A stretch of DNA of 64,000 bases from Heliocidaris erythrogramma (GCA_025617745.1 CM046854.1:57996258-58060257), one strand, 5' to 3'; counted from the stretch's first letter, positions 1-12,760 are shown. The notes: a model not told the origin generated them from the sequence alone. Numbers and translations are program-made.

Positions 1-900
1 GAGACCAATCCCCCGCAACCGTGCTGCCGTTGCAGTGTCCTCCCCACCCCAACCGAGAGGCGTCCGTCGAAACCGATATCGACGGAAGAGGGGCAGAGAA
101 GGACCTGCCTCGCGCGAGAAACACCTCGCTCGTCCAACAAGCGAGAAGAGACTTGATCTTTACTGGTACTGGAATCCAGACCAAAAGAGAGTCTTTTCCC
201 GGCTTGAAGAACCTGAGGAGATGTCTCTGAAAGGGTCTCATGAGGAGCCGGCAGTCCTCTAAAACATCGACTAGACTGGCTAGATAACCTTATGTCTAAC
301 ACCGCCCCCAGAAAAACTGGGCTGCAAGTGGGGACTAACTCTGACTTTTCCCAATTTATTAGGAAACCTAAGTCTTGAGTAAGAGAGACTAGCAACGAGT
401 CTCGTCCAACAAACGATCGCGCGACTCCGCAAGGAGAAGCCAATCGTCCAGGTAACAGAACAACCGCAGGCCGCGACGCCTCAGAAAGGCCGCTAGCACC
501 GCTACAACTTGAGTAAAAACCCGAGGGGCCGGGCGCAGCCCGAAGGGAAGAGCCCGAAACCGGTAAGTCTCCGAGAGGAAGGAGAACCCCAGAAGATCGC
601 GAGATGCGCGATGAATGGGAATGTGAAAGTACGCGTCCTTGAGATCTATCGAGACCGCGTAGTCTTCCCTTTTGATCAACGGAAGAATGGAGGCAAGAGT
701 CTCCATACAAAAATGAACCGGAGGAATAAATTTGTTTATCCTCTTTAGGTTCAGTATCAAACGAAGTTTTCCCGAGCGCCTGGGAATAACAAAAGTCGGA
801 GAAAGGGAAAAAGGACAGCCTGTGAGGTGTCCGAGTTCCTAAAGCACCTCCGGGGAGCGGGGCGGACAGATCTATGAAGAAACCGTCTCGTCCGCCCGCT
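1..900 (-). pseudogene. DIRS reverse transcriptase / RNase H remnant (copy A)
   Basis: The minus-strand frame 389-760 (123 residues) holds RT motif A as SIDLKDAYFHIPIH and the catalytic YLDDWLL motif. Its N-terminal start at LNLKRINKFIP is the usual RT palm entry of DIRS elements. Positions 1-388 correspond to the RT C-terminus and start of RNase H but contain frameshifts. The N-terminal RT stretch present in copy B (residues encoded at about 6780-7020) is largely deleted after 820. Non-functional remnant. Confidence 0.8.
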
Positions 901-1935
901 GTCTGAACCCAAGCAAAGTCGAACCCTGTGCGCGGGTTGACTAAAAGTCAGGGAAAGTTTAGAGCAAAGCAATCGCTTCTACCCCACAAAGGGAGAGCAA
1001 CTAAGGCTCTGCCTGCCCCAGCGATTCGGAGACCGAAGCTAGAGAGGCCGCTTCCAAAACTGGATCCGCCTGAAAAGATCGTGACAAAGAATCACGAACA
1101 AAGGCCGAAACGGTCGGATTCACGCAAGAACCGCCATAAGCCTCCTCACCCGACGGAGCCCCGAGGCTGCGAGACTAGGAGGCTCATGTGATCTCATCAC
1201 AGACAAAGAAGAATAAACCATAAAAGGCTAATTAGTCTCGATGTCCGACCCAAAAAAGGGACAAGAGCAGGGGATGTGAATCCTGGTACAAGGAACCATC
1301 CCGCTGCCTAAACAAACGCGAAGTCGAACCCTGCGCGCGGGTTGACTGAACTTCAGGGCGATATTTGGACAAGAAAACAATCGCTTCCACTCCACAGAGA
1401 TTGAGCGATTGAGACTCCGCCTGCCCAAGCGATTCGGGAACCGAAGCTTTGAGAGGACGCATCCAAATCTGGTTCCACCCAAGTGGAATGAGACAAAGGA
1501 ACGTTAACAAAGGCCTCCGCAGGCGGGTCCCCGCATGGCTCACCAACAGTCTCCTCGCCCGGCGGAGCCCCAAGGGCCGCGGGAGTAGGAGGCACATGCG
1601 AATCAGTCTCAGACAAAGAGGAATCAAACACAAAAGGTTGATTAATCTCAAAGTCAGACCCCTGAATAGGGACAGAAGTCAGGGTTGAAGTAGCCGGTAC
1701 AAAGGACCAACCCTGATTCTGAGCAAAAGCCCGCATCATGCTGAACATGTCAGCTTGAGAGGAGCTAGCTGGGTTAGCCAGGCCAGACGGGCAAGAGGCC
1801 GGCAAAACCTTGCCACTTTTTGCCTTCTTCTTGGCCTTTTTCTTGGCTGGCTCGACAAGAGTCGTAGCCGAAACCCTTTTGTTAGAACGCTTAATCGGAT
1901 TCATTCGGATCTCCGAAGCCACTTCGGAAACACGA

Positions 1936-2465
1936 ACCGATCCCTCCGCGGAGGGACGTTCACTTCCCAAAAAGGGATTGGAGCGCTCATGGCGTAAGCC
2001 TAGAGAATCGCCCAAATCACCCATATTGGCTAAGCAAGAGGATGCAGAAGCCATGGGTTGAGAGCTAAAAGCTCCCAGTGCGTGGGCAGACCGAGATGAC
2101 TCGGTATGTGCCCGATGACTACTAAAGGCATGTGAACCCACTATTGGACCGCTCGAAAGCGGCAATAGGGGAGCACTAGTAGTCACGCACTCAGGTGAAA
2201 ACCGATCCCTCCGCGGAGGGACGTTCACTTCCCAAAAAGGGATTGGAGCGCTCATGGCGTAAGCCTAGAGAATCGTCCAAAACACCCATATTGGCTAAGC
2301 AAGAGGATGCAGTAGCCATGGGTTGGGAGCTAAAAGCTCCCAGTGCGTGGGCAGACCGAGATGACTCGGTATGTGCCCGATGACTACTAAAGGCATGTGA
2401 ACCCACTATTGGACCGCTCGAAAGCGGCAATAGGGGAGCACTAGTAGTCACGCACTCAGGTGAAA
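1936..2465. repeat. 265-bp tandem duplication inside gag of copy A
   Basis: Units 1936-2200 and 2201-2465 both begin ACCGATCCCTCCGCGGAGG and are nearly identical by eye. Copy H has a single unit (about 61820-62085), so the duplication arose in copy A. Confidence 0.9.
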
Positions 2466-2493
2466 ACACCTGTTGCTCCGAAGAGCGTCCATA

Positions 2494-2709
2494 ATTGTTA
2501 GATCGAGCATTCCCATCAGCTGGCAACTAAGACAGCCCAGAAAGTACTCGTTCCCCCATATGGCGTATGCCGGGGGCTAGGGTTTGTGAACCCAGACCAA
2601 CATTGTTAGCTCGAGCATTCCCATCAGCTGGCAACTAAGACAGCCCAGAAAGTACTCGTTCCCCCATATGGCGTTTGCCGGGGCTAGGGTTTGAGGAACC
2701 CAGACCAAC
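2494..2709. repeat. 108-bp tandem duplication inside gag of copy A
   Basis: Two units begin ATTGTTAG(A/C)TCGAGCATTC at 2494 and 2602. The same gag segment is duplicated, with a 123-bp period, in copies C and G. Confidence 0.9.
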
Positions 2710-3725
2710 ATGGACTAAGCCCGTGGGTTGCCCTGCAGTAGTGGGGCGCGTCTCCCCTAACGGATCAGAGCGAGTGAACGCTACCGTACGGGAAACAACA
2801 GCCCCCCCCTCTGGTCTCCGCGACCGGGGGATTGGATTCTCTCCAGATATCCAAACCACTAGAATCTGACGCCACCCACCCCGAAACCACGGGCTTCGGA
2901 GTTGACAATCCCGATTCAGTTAACGCCACCCGTCCCGAAGCCGCAAGCTCCGAGACTGGCAAACTCTGCAAGGAAACACCACTAGGCAACTTACCCTTAG
3001 CCCTCCTCCCTCCCCCATGTACCGAAGTACTCGGGAGAGTTCTGGAAGGCCGAGTCGTCTTGCTAGACGACTCTTCGGAAGAAGCAGGTCTCCGTGACCT
3101 AGCTGCTTCTTCTTCCGAATCCATACCACTGCAATAAAACAGACAATAAAGCATACTTTTTGAAATAAGAAATACTTCAACTGAATGCAGTAAAATAAGA
3201 GTAAAATTTATTTGGGAGATACGCACAAAAGATTTTCACAGCCAAAAAACCGTAAGAACAAACACCGAACCCAAAGGCTCGGTGACAAACGGAAACACCC
3301 GCAAACACACAGAAATGTCTACGTGGGGCTGACCGTGAAAGGGAAAAATAAATGCCAAGAAAAGGATATCAAATATCCCTTGCAATCGGCAAAAGTGACT
3401 ACTAAAACACACTGTACTATAATCTAAGCGAATATAGGTACCTAAAAGTGCTTTAAATGTGCGAAAAAGCGCACCTAAAAGATACTATACGACCTGATTT
3501 CAGGAGCGCTGTGACTAAACGTCCTATCTCGTCGGGGGCGAGCAAGAAAGAGGAAGATGGCCGTAGCGTGTTGACGCGCGTGAGTGGCGAAGGGGACAAT
3601 AGGATTACGGGGGGTGCGCACAATATTGTGACGCATGTGTGTTAAATTCTCGAAGGGGTCCCGTAGTCAAGACTACAGGCATAATAGGTATAATAGGTAG
3701 GTATATATGATCTATTACCGTAAAT

Positions 3726-5911
3726 TATAGTATGTATTGTTAAAAACTAAAATAGAACTTTTAGAAGGTCATCTAAAGGGGAAGTTCACCCTGATATTAA
3801 ATAGTTATCAATAAAAGCAGGAAAATAAAATAAACATATCAGGGAACATAAAGATTCATTCTTAAACATGAGCCTATCATCTAAATTCATAGAGAAAAAA
3901 TTGATAGGTTTCACCAAATACATGTATTATGATTTCAATCTCTTCTCACATCTTGCCTATTGATGTTTTGTTCATTTCGAAATGTCCCGACCAAGAGGAT
4001 CTTTGGTTCAAATCTTTCACAACCACTTGGTGGTACAGCATGGACATAGATGGACATCAACCAGAAATGTAGCAAGTCAAGTATGGTCCGATGGGTTCTT
4101 GGAGTAGCACCTTGGATCTAATGAACAAAATAATCAATGTAAAATGTATGAATAATATTGAATTGCATAACAATAAATGACAAGATGAATGCAACTGCAT
4201 TCTAGAAATATTGTGATAACCAGAATAAAAAGCCTACAATTACATGTAAATTGATCTCTTTGACACTTGACTTACATGTACAATATAACCCAAAAGTCTG
4301 ATCACTTTATATCCTCCTAGTCATAAATATCAAATAGTTGAGATATTTTGGTGACCAACCTGAAGTGAGCGCACAGCTCCGGCGCACAGCTCCGGCGCAC
4401 AGTGAGATATCGCGTTCGCAAAATATCCCCTTTTTAGCCAATGTAAACATGCCTGTGTATTGTGTGATTGTGTGCCAGTAAAGTGCGGGTACCGGTCGGT
4501 ACCGTTGAAAGATTGATAGTCTAGTATCCGCAGACCCTAATATGAGGAAAAATAGACCCTTTATCCTTTTCTGTGCATCAATGTGCACCCCTAATTCGAT
4601 GAGAAATCTACCGAAGATCATCTCTGTGAAATTAAGAGATTTAAAGAAAATCTGAGCTAGTGGGGCCACTTACACCACCCCCTTGTCGAATAATTTAGAA
4701 ATTCTGCCTTCTCAAAAGTGGCAAATCAGAGCATATTTTTACCAGTTTGGGGGCTCCATAGACCCCTTTATCATTTACTGTGCATCAATGTGCACCCCCA
4801 TATCGATGAGATGTCTATCAAAGGTCATTCATGTGAAATTAAAAGAAATTTAAAGAAAATGTGATACTACCATAAAATTGGGAAGAAAATTCTTTTTCAA
4901 GGCTGATTTCAGCACGTTACTCTCTAGCTCAATCTTGGTACGAGTGCTTTGTCAACCTCGGAAGACCATACGAGGCTGTGTTTGTAATTATATTTATGCG
5001 ATATTTAGTTATTAGTTCTGAACGATATATTTATGAATGAAAATATTTCAATACTTGAAAAGATAATTACATCGACAGAGATCGTAGAGCACAGGCTCAT
5101 TGTAGATCTAGTCCTGTCCATTCCAATACATGTGGTGATTTGGGAGGCGGTTCATTTTGGTCTGTTGCTTATAAACACCAGACTTTGGGATCATATTTTG
5201 GGTGAAAATACCGCGGCCTTTACACCGGAAAATAAGGGTATATGTAGCTACTGGAAATGACAACATTCATGAAATAAACTTTAAAATTTAAAAAAATATC
5301 CCAAAGTGATAAAGGATAAAGCATGTTTTGGAAATTACCTCTACAAACATGCCTGGGGTAGAAATGTCAGAGGTACATGTACATAGGGAAACCCCCAAAG
5401 CGGTCTTGCCTGCATTGTGCAATCATCAGGACATTAAAATTTTGTAAACAAGATTAATGCGACTGTGTCTCCTATATGCCTCTTGAAATATTGTGATAAC
5501 CAGACTATAAAGCCTCTAATTACATGTTAATTGACCTCTTTGACATTGGGCCTTACACCATAACCCAAAAGTCTGATCACATTATCTAGTTCTAGTCATG
5601 AATACAAAATAGTTGAGATATTGTGATAACAAAGGTAAAAAACCATTAATATCACATACACCTGTATAATAACCTCTATGACATCTCACCTTTGACCTAG
5701 TGAACAAAAATCCAATCAGTTTGTCTCACTATGGTGATGCATACTAGTTCCAAGTTTAAAGTTAAAGGGATACGCCACCAGGCAGCCGTGGGGAAAGTCA
5801 GGATTGCGTAAGCCCCATTCACTCGTACACAAAGCTTGTGCGTCGAACGCGTCTGTTGGACTAAGTGGGATTACATTTCGACTGCACAAAGCCGAAGAAC
5901 TCAAGCTCAGG
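3726..5911. other. AT-rich region with decayed interspersed repeats, no gene
   Basis: No coding region is supported. Two diverged direct repeats about 206 bp apart (about 4552-4660 and 4758-4870) share a segment reading CTGTGCATCAATGTGCACCCC. A second repeat pair (about 4205-4330 and 5490-5620) shares TATTGTGATAACCAGA and AACCCAAAAGTCTGATCAC. Short ORFs here show no family resemblance. Confidence 0.6.
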
Positions 5912-7024
5912 ACTTGCCTCGCGCGAGAAACTCCTCGTTCGTCCAACGAGAGAGAAGAGACTTGATTCCTATTGGTACTGGAATCCAGACCAACAGAGAA
6001 TCCTTGCCCGGCTTGTAAAACCTGAGGAGATGTCTCTGAAACGGTCTCATAAGGAGCCGGCAATCCTCCAGAACATCGACTAGACTGGCTAGATATCCCA
6101 AGAACTGAAGCCACTGCCTGGCTTTGACCTTTCAGTCCAGCTTGAGCTTGCGAGCCGCCGAAACAATGGTGAGAATCCTGTCTCGACTGGGCCGAGCCAA
6201 CTGATTCCGAAAGTCTAACACAGCCCCCAGAAAAACTGGGCTGCGAGTAGGAACTAACTCCGACTTTTCCCAATTTATTAGGAAAAACCCAAGTCTTGAG
6301 TAAGATTGACAAGCAAACGAGTCTCGTCTAACAAACGATCGCACGACTCCGCTAGGAGAAGCCAATCGTCCAGGTAGCAAAATAGCCGAAAGCCGCGTCG
6401 CCTCAGTGAGGCTGCCAGCACGGCTACAACCTGAGTAGAAACCTGAGGGGCTGGGCGCAGCCCGAAGGGAAGAGCACGAAAGCGAAAAGTCTCTGAGAGG
6501 AAGGAAAACCCCAGAAGATCGCGCAAAGCGCGATGAATGGGAATATGGAAATAAGCATCTTTGAAAACTATCAAGACCGCGTAGTCCTTCCTCTTGATCA
6601 ACGGGAGAATGGAGGCGAGAGTCTCCATCCGAAAATGTACTGAAGGAATGAATTTGTTTATTCTTTTCAAGTTCAGTATCAAACAAAGTTTTCCCCAGCG
6701 CTTGGGAATAACAGAAGTCGGAGAAAGGGAAAAAGACAGCCCGTCTCTTACCCTTTCTATAGCCCACTTTTTCAACAGAGATTCGATCTCCGATGAGGCA
6801 TGAGAACGAGCGAGGGCAGACATGTGAGGTGACCGAGTTCCTATAGCCCCTCCGGGGAGCGGGGCGGACAGATCTATGAAGAATCCGTGTCGCCCGTCAA
6901 AGAGAACAAAAGCGTCCCCGGAGATGGCCTCCCAAGCGGGGAGAAAGGAACGAAGACAGCCACCTACCAAGTAGCAGGCAGAGGCCCGCGTCGACTTAGG
7001 GTGAGCGCGAAACTGCGTAATCAA
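5912..7024 (-). pseudogene. DIRS RT with partial RNase H (copy B)
   Basis: The frame 6278-7024 (248 residues) gives most of RT: an N-terminal segment with RDGLSFSLSPTSVIPKRWGK, then LILNLKRINKFIPSVHF, a motif-A region KDAYFHIPIH, the ALPFGLRPAPQVSTQV segment and YLDDWLLLAES. The catalytic motif-A Asp seen in copy A (S-I-D-L) reads L-I-V-F here, so polymerase activity should be lost. Downstream frames at 5907-6101 continue as the thumb/RNase H linker (LGYLASLVDVLEDCRLLMRP in other copies). Truncated and frameshifted. Confidence 0.8.
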
Positions 7025-7616
7025 GACAGAGACCTGTTTTCGCGCATCGATTTCTCTTTGAAAAACCGTAGCAAATTGACCGCCAAAAGCGAAGGACCCC
7101 GAGACGGAACATCCCGGAGAAGCAGTGCGATGTCCGACTCCTTAACCCAAAGGGCCTTAAGAACCAAGACTCTGCGACAGTACATGACCGAGGCAGCTAC
7201 AGTGGAAAACTGTGACCACTGCAAACTAAACAGGACGCTTAATAAGAAGCGCCGCTTCAATGCGGTCATACTCCAGCTTGAAATCCTCCGCAAGAGAAAT
7301 ACCCTCGGAGGAATCCTGCTGCCTGAACCAACGCGAAGTCGAACCCTGCGCGCGGGCTGACTGAAAGTCAGGGAGAAATTAGGACAACCAGCCTTTTATG
7401 GTTGATTCTTCTTTGTCTGGGACGGGATCACATGCGCCTCCTATTCTCGCAGCCCTCGGGGCTCCGCCGGGTGAGTAGACTTATGGTGGTCCATGGGAGG
7501 ATCTGACTGTTTTGGCCTTTGTTCGTGATCACTTTGTCACGATCAATTCAGGCGGAACCAGATTTAGAGGCGGCCTCTCAAGCTTCGGTTTCCGAATCGC
7601 TGGGGCAGGCAGAGCC

Positions 7617-9100
7617 TCAGTCGCTCTCCCTTTGTGGGGTAGAAGCGATTGCTTTATTAGTCTCAATGTCCGACCCTAAAAAAGGGACAAAAGCAGGGGA
7701 TGTGGTGCCCGGTACAAGGGACCAACCCTGAGTCTGGGCAAAAGCCCGCATCATGCCGAACATCTCAGCTTGAGAGGCCGGTGGGTTAGCCAAACCCGAC
7801 GGGCAAGAGGCAGGCAAAGCCTTGCCTCTTTTAGCCCCTTTCTTAGGCTTCTTTCTGACTGGCTCAACAAGAGCCTAAGCCGAAACCCGCTTTTTAGAGC
7901 GTTTATTCGGTTTCGTTCGGATCCCCGAAGCCGCTTCGGAAACACGAACCGAACCCTCCGCTGAGGGACGCTCACCTCCCTCTATGGGAGAAGTGCGCTG
8001 AGGGTATGAAGCCAAAGACGCGCACAAATTACCCATATCGGCTGAGCAAGAAGATGCAACAGCCATGGGCCGGGCGCTCAAGGCGCCCAGTGCAAGGGCG
8101 GACCGGGATGACCCGGTATTTGCCCACCGACTACTAAAGGCCTGTGAACTCGCTATTGTACCACTAGAGAGTGGCAATAGGAGAGCACTAGTAGGCTGGC
8201 TCAACAAGAGCCGAAGCCGAAACCTGTTGTTTTTTTTTTTGGTTTTTTTTTTTGAGCGTTTTATTCGGTTTCGTTCGGATCCCCAAAGCCGCTTCGGAAA
8301 CACGAACCGAACCCTCCGTGGAGGGACGCTCGCCTCCCTCAACGGGAGAAGTGCGCTGAGGGTATGAACCCAAAGTCTCGCACAAATTACCCATACTGGC
8401 TGAGCAAGAAGATGCAACAGCCATGGGCCGGATGCTCAAGGCACCCAGTGCGAGGGCAGACCGAGATGACCCGGTATTTGCCCATCGACTTATAAAGGCA
8501 TGTGAACTCGCTATTGAACCACTAGAGAGTGGCAATAGGAGAGCACTAGTAGTCGCGCACTGTTGCTCCGAAGAGCGCCCATAATTGTTAGCTCGAGCAT
8601 TCCCATTAGCTGGCAATGTAGACAGCCCGGGAAGTACTCGTTCCCCCACTTGGCATCGGCCGGGGGCTAGGGTTTGAGAACCCAGACCAACATGGGCTGA
8701 GCCCGTGAGCTGCCCTGCAGTAGTGGGACGCGTCTCCCCTAACGTATTTAAGCGAGTGAACGCTACCGTGCGGGAAACACATCTCCCCCTCTGGTCTTAA
8801 CGACCGGGGGATTGGATTCGCGATATCCAAACCACTAGAACCTGATGCCACCCACCCCGAAGCCACGGGCATTGGAGTTGACGTCCCAAGTTCAGTTAAC
8901 GCCACCCGCCCCAAAGCCGCAAGCTCCGAGACTGGCAAACTCTGCAGGGAAACACCGCTAGGCAACTTACCTGCAGCCCTCCTCCCTCCCCCATGTACCG
9001 AAGTACTCGGGAGAGTTCTGGAGGGCCGAGTCGTCTTGCTAGACGACTCTTCGGAAGAAGCAGGTCTCCGCGACCTAGCTGCTTCTTCTTCCGAATTCAT
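7617..9100 (-). pseudogene. DIRS gag-like ORF remnant (copy B)
   Basis: ATG at 9100-9098, then MNSEEEAARSRRPASSEESS. The first frame runs to 8606 and shifted frames continue to about 7617 (MMRAFAQTQGWSLVPGTT, a segment conserved in copies A and E). A 337-bp internal duplication and a poly-T expansion disrupt the middle. Confidence 0.65.
7859..8548. repeat. 337-bp tandem duplication in gag of copy B, with poly-T expansion
   Basis: CTGGCTCAACAAGAGCC begins at 7859 and again at 8196, and the two units then run in parallel to about 8548. The second unit carries two long T-runs (about 8229-8254) where the first has only a short run near 7891. Confidence 0.85.
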
Positions 9101-9684
9101 AACACTGCAATAAAACAGACAATAAAGTATACCAAAATATGAAATACTTTAACTGAGTGCAGGTAATAATACTAAAATTTAGGAGATACGCACAAAAAAT
9201 TTTTACAGCAAAAAACCTGTAAGAAGAAACACCGAACCCAAAGGCTCGGTGACAAACGGAAATACCCGCAAACACACAGATATATCTACGTGGGGCTGAC
9301 CGTGAAAGTGAAAAATAATTGCCAAGAAAGGAATCAAAAATCCCTTGCAATCGGTAAGAGTGACTAATAAAACACAAAAGTACTAATAATCTAAACGAAT
9401 ATAAGTACCGAAAAGTGCTTTTAAGATGCGAAAAAGCATGCTGAAAAGATACAAAAAGACCTGATTTCAGGAGCGCCGTGACACGACATCCTAACTCGTC
9501 GGGGGCGAGCAAGAAAGAGGAAGATGGCCGTTGCATGTTGACGCGCGTGAGTGGCGAAGGGGAACAATAGGATTACGGGGGGTGCGCACAATATTGTGGC
9601 TCATTTGTGTTAAATTCTCGAAGGGGTCCCGTTGTCAAGACTACTGGCATAATAGGTAGGTATATATGATTTATTGCAGTAAAT

Positions 9685-10526
9685 TGGCCTAAATCATTTT
9701 CTTATAAGATATCAGAAAAGGGTATAAATAAAGATATTCCAACACCCGGTATCGTCTCCTACTCATTTACATGGGGGCTGCCATTTTCTTGCTGATTTGG
9801 AGTTGTACATGAACCATTGAGAAATGTTCCAGTCAGGAAGATATTTTGAATCCAAATCCTAAATTGATTTTCTTCATTACCTAAAATCCCATATGTGACA
9901 GAAAATATAAAGTGGGTGTTTACATGTATTATAAAAATTAAATCTTTATAATGATACTTTTAAATTGTCTGGTTTTGCTTAACAAAAATCTATTTTCTTG
10001 GGTTTGCCAAACAGAGCAGAACATAATATATGCAGCATGCATTCTGACTTTTCAAGTCCATTATCCGAAAGCAGGTGAATGCAGTTTGCCGCTATAGATG
10101 CTCAGGGAAGAAGCATCCATAAAATTTGAATTAATTTGCTCTGTCCCATACGTCCAGTATCGAGAAAATAGATTTCTATTAAAGCGAATATCGATTTTCA
10201 ACAGAAATATATAAGGAAATCTTCAGTTTAAAAATAAATTGACATATCTATTCTATATTTTTAATCTCAAATGGGTTTTTAATTTTGAAAAAGGCAATTG
10301 AGCATTTGGATTAAGAAAATCTTCTTGTACACATAAACAAAATGGCAGCCCCCATGTGCTGCTAGCAGACGATACATATTGCTAGCAGATGGTAAATTTT
10401 GCTCAGAAAAATTTGATTCGTATCGATCTCGTATATTTTGACGCGAAGCCATATAGTCTAACAATTAGGAATAAATAACACCTTTGAACACTATCGTCTT
10501 TATTTTTGAGCGTAATTCTCCTTTAA
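9685..10526. mobile_element. Right part of a TTAA-flanked foldback MITE
   Basis: The right end reads GTAATTCTCCTTTAA (TTAA at 10523-10526), the same terminus as the elements at 16254-16908 and 38282-40007. Internal marks of the family are present in both orientations: GGGGGCTGCCATTTTC near 9772 and AATGGCAGCCCCCATG near 10340. No left terminus is visible; copy B may have replaced it. No coding capacity. Confidence 0.6.
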
Positions 10527-11057
10527 GAACCCAGACCAACATGGGCGGCGCCCATAATTGTTAGCTCGAGCCTTCCCATCAGCTGGCAATATAGACAGCC
10601 CGGGCAGTACTCGCTCCCCCATTGGCATCGGCCGGGGGCTAAGGTTGAAGAACCCAGACCAACATGGGCGGTGCCCGTGAGTTGCCCTGCAGTAGTGGCA
10701 CACGTCTCCCCTAGCGGATTTATGCGAGTCATTGCTACCGTGCGGGAAACAAACGTCCCCCCTTCTGGTCTCAGCGACCGGGGGATTGGATTCGTAATAT
10801 CCAAACCACTAGAGCTTGACGCCACCCACCCGAAGCCACGGGCTCCGGAGCTGACGTCCCAAACTCAACTAACGCCACCCGCCCCGAAGCCGAGGCTGGC
10901 AAACCCTGCAGGGAAACACCACTGGGCAACTTACCTGCAGCCCTCCTCCCTCCCCCATGTACGAAAGTACTCGGGAGAGTTCTGGAGGGCCGAATCGTCT
11001 TGCTAGACGACTCTTCGGAAGAAGCAGGTCTCCGCGACCTTCTTTTTCCGAACTCAT
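10523..11057 (-). pseudogene. Truncated DIRS gag-like ORF (copy C)
   Basis: The 62-residue frame from the ATG at 11057 continues in shifted frames (10523-10825, 10771-11145) with the family segments THVGLGS and RPSRTLPSTFVHGGGRRAAG. Only the first third of gag is retained. Confidence 0.6.
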
Positions 11058-11615
11058 AATGCTGCAATAAAACAGACAATAAAGTATACAAAAATATGAA
11101 ATACTTTAAAAGAGTGCAGGTAAAAATAAATTTGGGGATACGCACAATTTAGATAAAAACCGTATAAACAAACACCGAACCGAAACGGATCGGGTCAAAC
11201 GGAAACACCAGAAAAACACACACAGAAATAACTATGTGGGGCTGGCAGTGAAAATGAAAATAACTTGCCTGGAAAGGAATAAAAAATATCCCTTGCAATC
11301 GGCAAAAGTGACATAAAAACACAAGAGTACTATAATCTACAGAAAAGTGCTTTAAAGAGCGAGAAAGCGCGCTGAAAAGATACAAAAAGACCTGATTTCA
11401 GGAGCGCCGTGACTCAACATCCTAACTCGTCGGGGGCGAGCAAGAAAGAGGAAGATGGCCGTTGCGTGTTGCCGCGCGTGAGTGGCGAAGGGGAACAATA
11501 GGATTACGGGGGGTGCGCACAATATTGTGACTCATTTGTGTTAAGTTCTCGAAGGGGTTCGCGTAGTCAAGCTACTAGCATAATAGGTAGGTATATATGA
11601 TTTATTGCAGTAAAT
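10527..11615 (-). mobile_element. DIRS-1-like fragment, copy C (5' end and gag start only)
   Basis: Minus strand. The right terminus ends at 11615 (TTATTGCAGTAAAT). The gag ATG is at 11057-11055 (MSSEKEGRGD). The fragment stops at 10527, immediately next to the TTAA end of a MITE. A 123-bp unit starting GAACCCAGACCAACATGGG occurs at 10527 and again at 10650. Confidence 0.8.
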
Positions 11616-11999
11616 AGTAATAAATTTTTGAAGTTGAAATCAATCAAACACAAATTGGCAACTCTGTGACATATCTTGGGACGTCCTCTCCCACTTATAC
11701 CATGTACTTTTTCTTTTTTTTTATTGCACATATGTTTTTACACAAGACATGTACAAAACACATGTATGTATTCCTTCATCAACAGCAAAGAAAATGAAAA
11801 ATTATTTATAAGCTTGGACCTGTCTACAATAATTCTGGAATATATACTTTCTCCCGATTCAGCACAAAAAAATTGTAAATATAAGAATAAACATATCAAA
11901 AGCAAGAATAAACATGTCAAAAGCAAAAAAAAATCAAAATGAAATAATGTATGGTTAATGCATACAATATTTGGAAAATAGGAACAGTTGTCACACACA
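11616..11999. other. AT-rich spacer, nothing recognised
   Basis: No gene or repeat signature beyond repeated AAGCAAGAATAAACAT-like words near 11900. Confidence 0.5.
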
Positions 12000-12179
12000 T
12001 TCCAGAAGCACTTAGTCCACGAACATCGTGAGCTCTAAATCTGATCCGAATTAGGGGCACAAGAGCCCGCAGCTTTGATAGCGAGAACCAACCAACAAGA
12101 AATTGATTCTCTAGAAGCAGCTCAATAAGGATCCCTCGTAGCAATGAAAAGCTGGGAATCTCTACGAAGAACATGAGTA

Positions 12180-12760
12180 TGATCCAAATACCATTTTAAG
12201 GCACAAACGGGACACCAGAGTTTATCCTCTTCTACTGATGAAAAGGATTGAAGACCCGGAAGAAAAATCTCCACCGGAGCAGAATTTTCTCCCTATTCTT
12301 AGCAAGGAATTTGGCATGAGGAATCAAACGAACTCCACCTTTTTTGCAACGGATGTGTCCTGGTACAACAGAGAGCGTGAATAGTGCTCCGACATCGCCC
12401 AGAGGCAGCTGCTGGTAAAAAGATTATCTTGAGAATTAAATTCAAGATAGAGGATGGTGCTAAGGGCTCAAAAGGAGCTTGATAAAGAGCCTGAATGACT
12501 GTCAGGAGATCACAAGACGGAACAAAGGAACGAGACGGAGGGTGAGAGATAAAAAAAAGCCCTAAAAAGACGAGTCAACATTGAGGAAGACAAGACTGAA
12601 GAACCATCCGAAAAGCCAAGATGAATAGCTCAGATGGCTGAGCGGTATTCCCTGATTATAGGCAAAGAGAGTTTCTCATCAAACAGATCAATGAAGTAAT
12701 CCACAATTTTCTCTACAGGGGCAGGACCTATTTTGTTAGTGTCACACCATCTGAAGTAAG
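12180..12760 (-). pseudogene. DIRS tyrosine recombinase remnant (copy D)
   Basis: The minus-strand nucleotides parallel the recombinase N-terminal half of copy H (59791-60384): the segment around 12190-12350 corresponds to the SGQRRSTLHAL and GVRLIPKASFIAKN region, and 12600-12720 to the STIRGYRSAIGAIH region. There is no continuous frame. Weak but positionally consistent. Confidence 0.5.

Larger units (their letters stand above)
1353..3124 (-). pseudogene. DIRS gag-like ORF remnant (copy A)
   Basis: The start codon is the ATG at 3124-3122, followed by MDSEEEAARSRRPASSEESS, the same N-terminus as copies B, C, G and H. The protein is Ser/Arg/Pro-rich and has a lysine-alanine cluster (KKKAKKKAKSGK, about 1820-1850) that could be a nuclear or nucleic-acid-binding patch. 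No zinc knuckle is seen, as is usual for DIRS gag-like proteins. The frame is broken near a C-run at 2805-2813 and by two local duplications. Assignment to gag rests on position and low complexity rather than a recognised fold. Confidence 0.65.
1..3725 (-). mobile_element. DIRS-1-like retrotransposon, copy A (3' part outside window)
   Basis: The coding strand is minus, so the gag end lies at high coordinates and the RT/RNase H end runs off the left edge. The right terminus (about 3490-3725) carries the same inverted terminal repeat as copies B, C, G and H: a GTAGTC-AA-GACTAC hairpin, then TAGGTAGGTATATATGA and a terminal CAGTAAAT-like end (here CCGTAAAT). Bases 1-370 match 61146-61630 of copy H almost base for base. 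DIRS elements use a tyrosine recombinase and make no target duplication, and none is seen. All frames are broken, so this copy is dead. Confidence 0.85.
5912..9684 (-). mobile_element. DIRS-1-like retrotransposon, copy B (3' truncated)
   Basis: Minus-strand copy. It starts abruptly at about 5912 in the RNase H region, so the recombinase, internal complementary region and left terminus are missing. It ends at 9684 with the family terminal sequence (GTTGTCAAGACTAC hairpin, TAGGTAGGTATATATGA, GCAGTAAAT). The order along the coding strand is gag-like, RT, then partial RNase H. Confidence 0.85.

Noticed and set aside
4307-4669. 120-residue minus-strand ORF
   Set aside because: Lies in decayed repeat DNA, no family resemblance, no splice or codon evidence.
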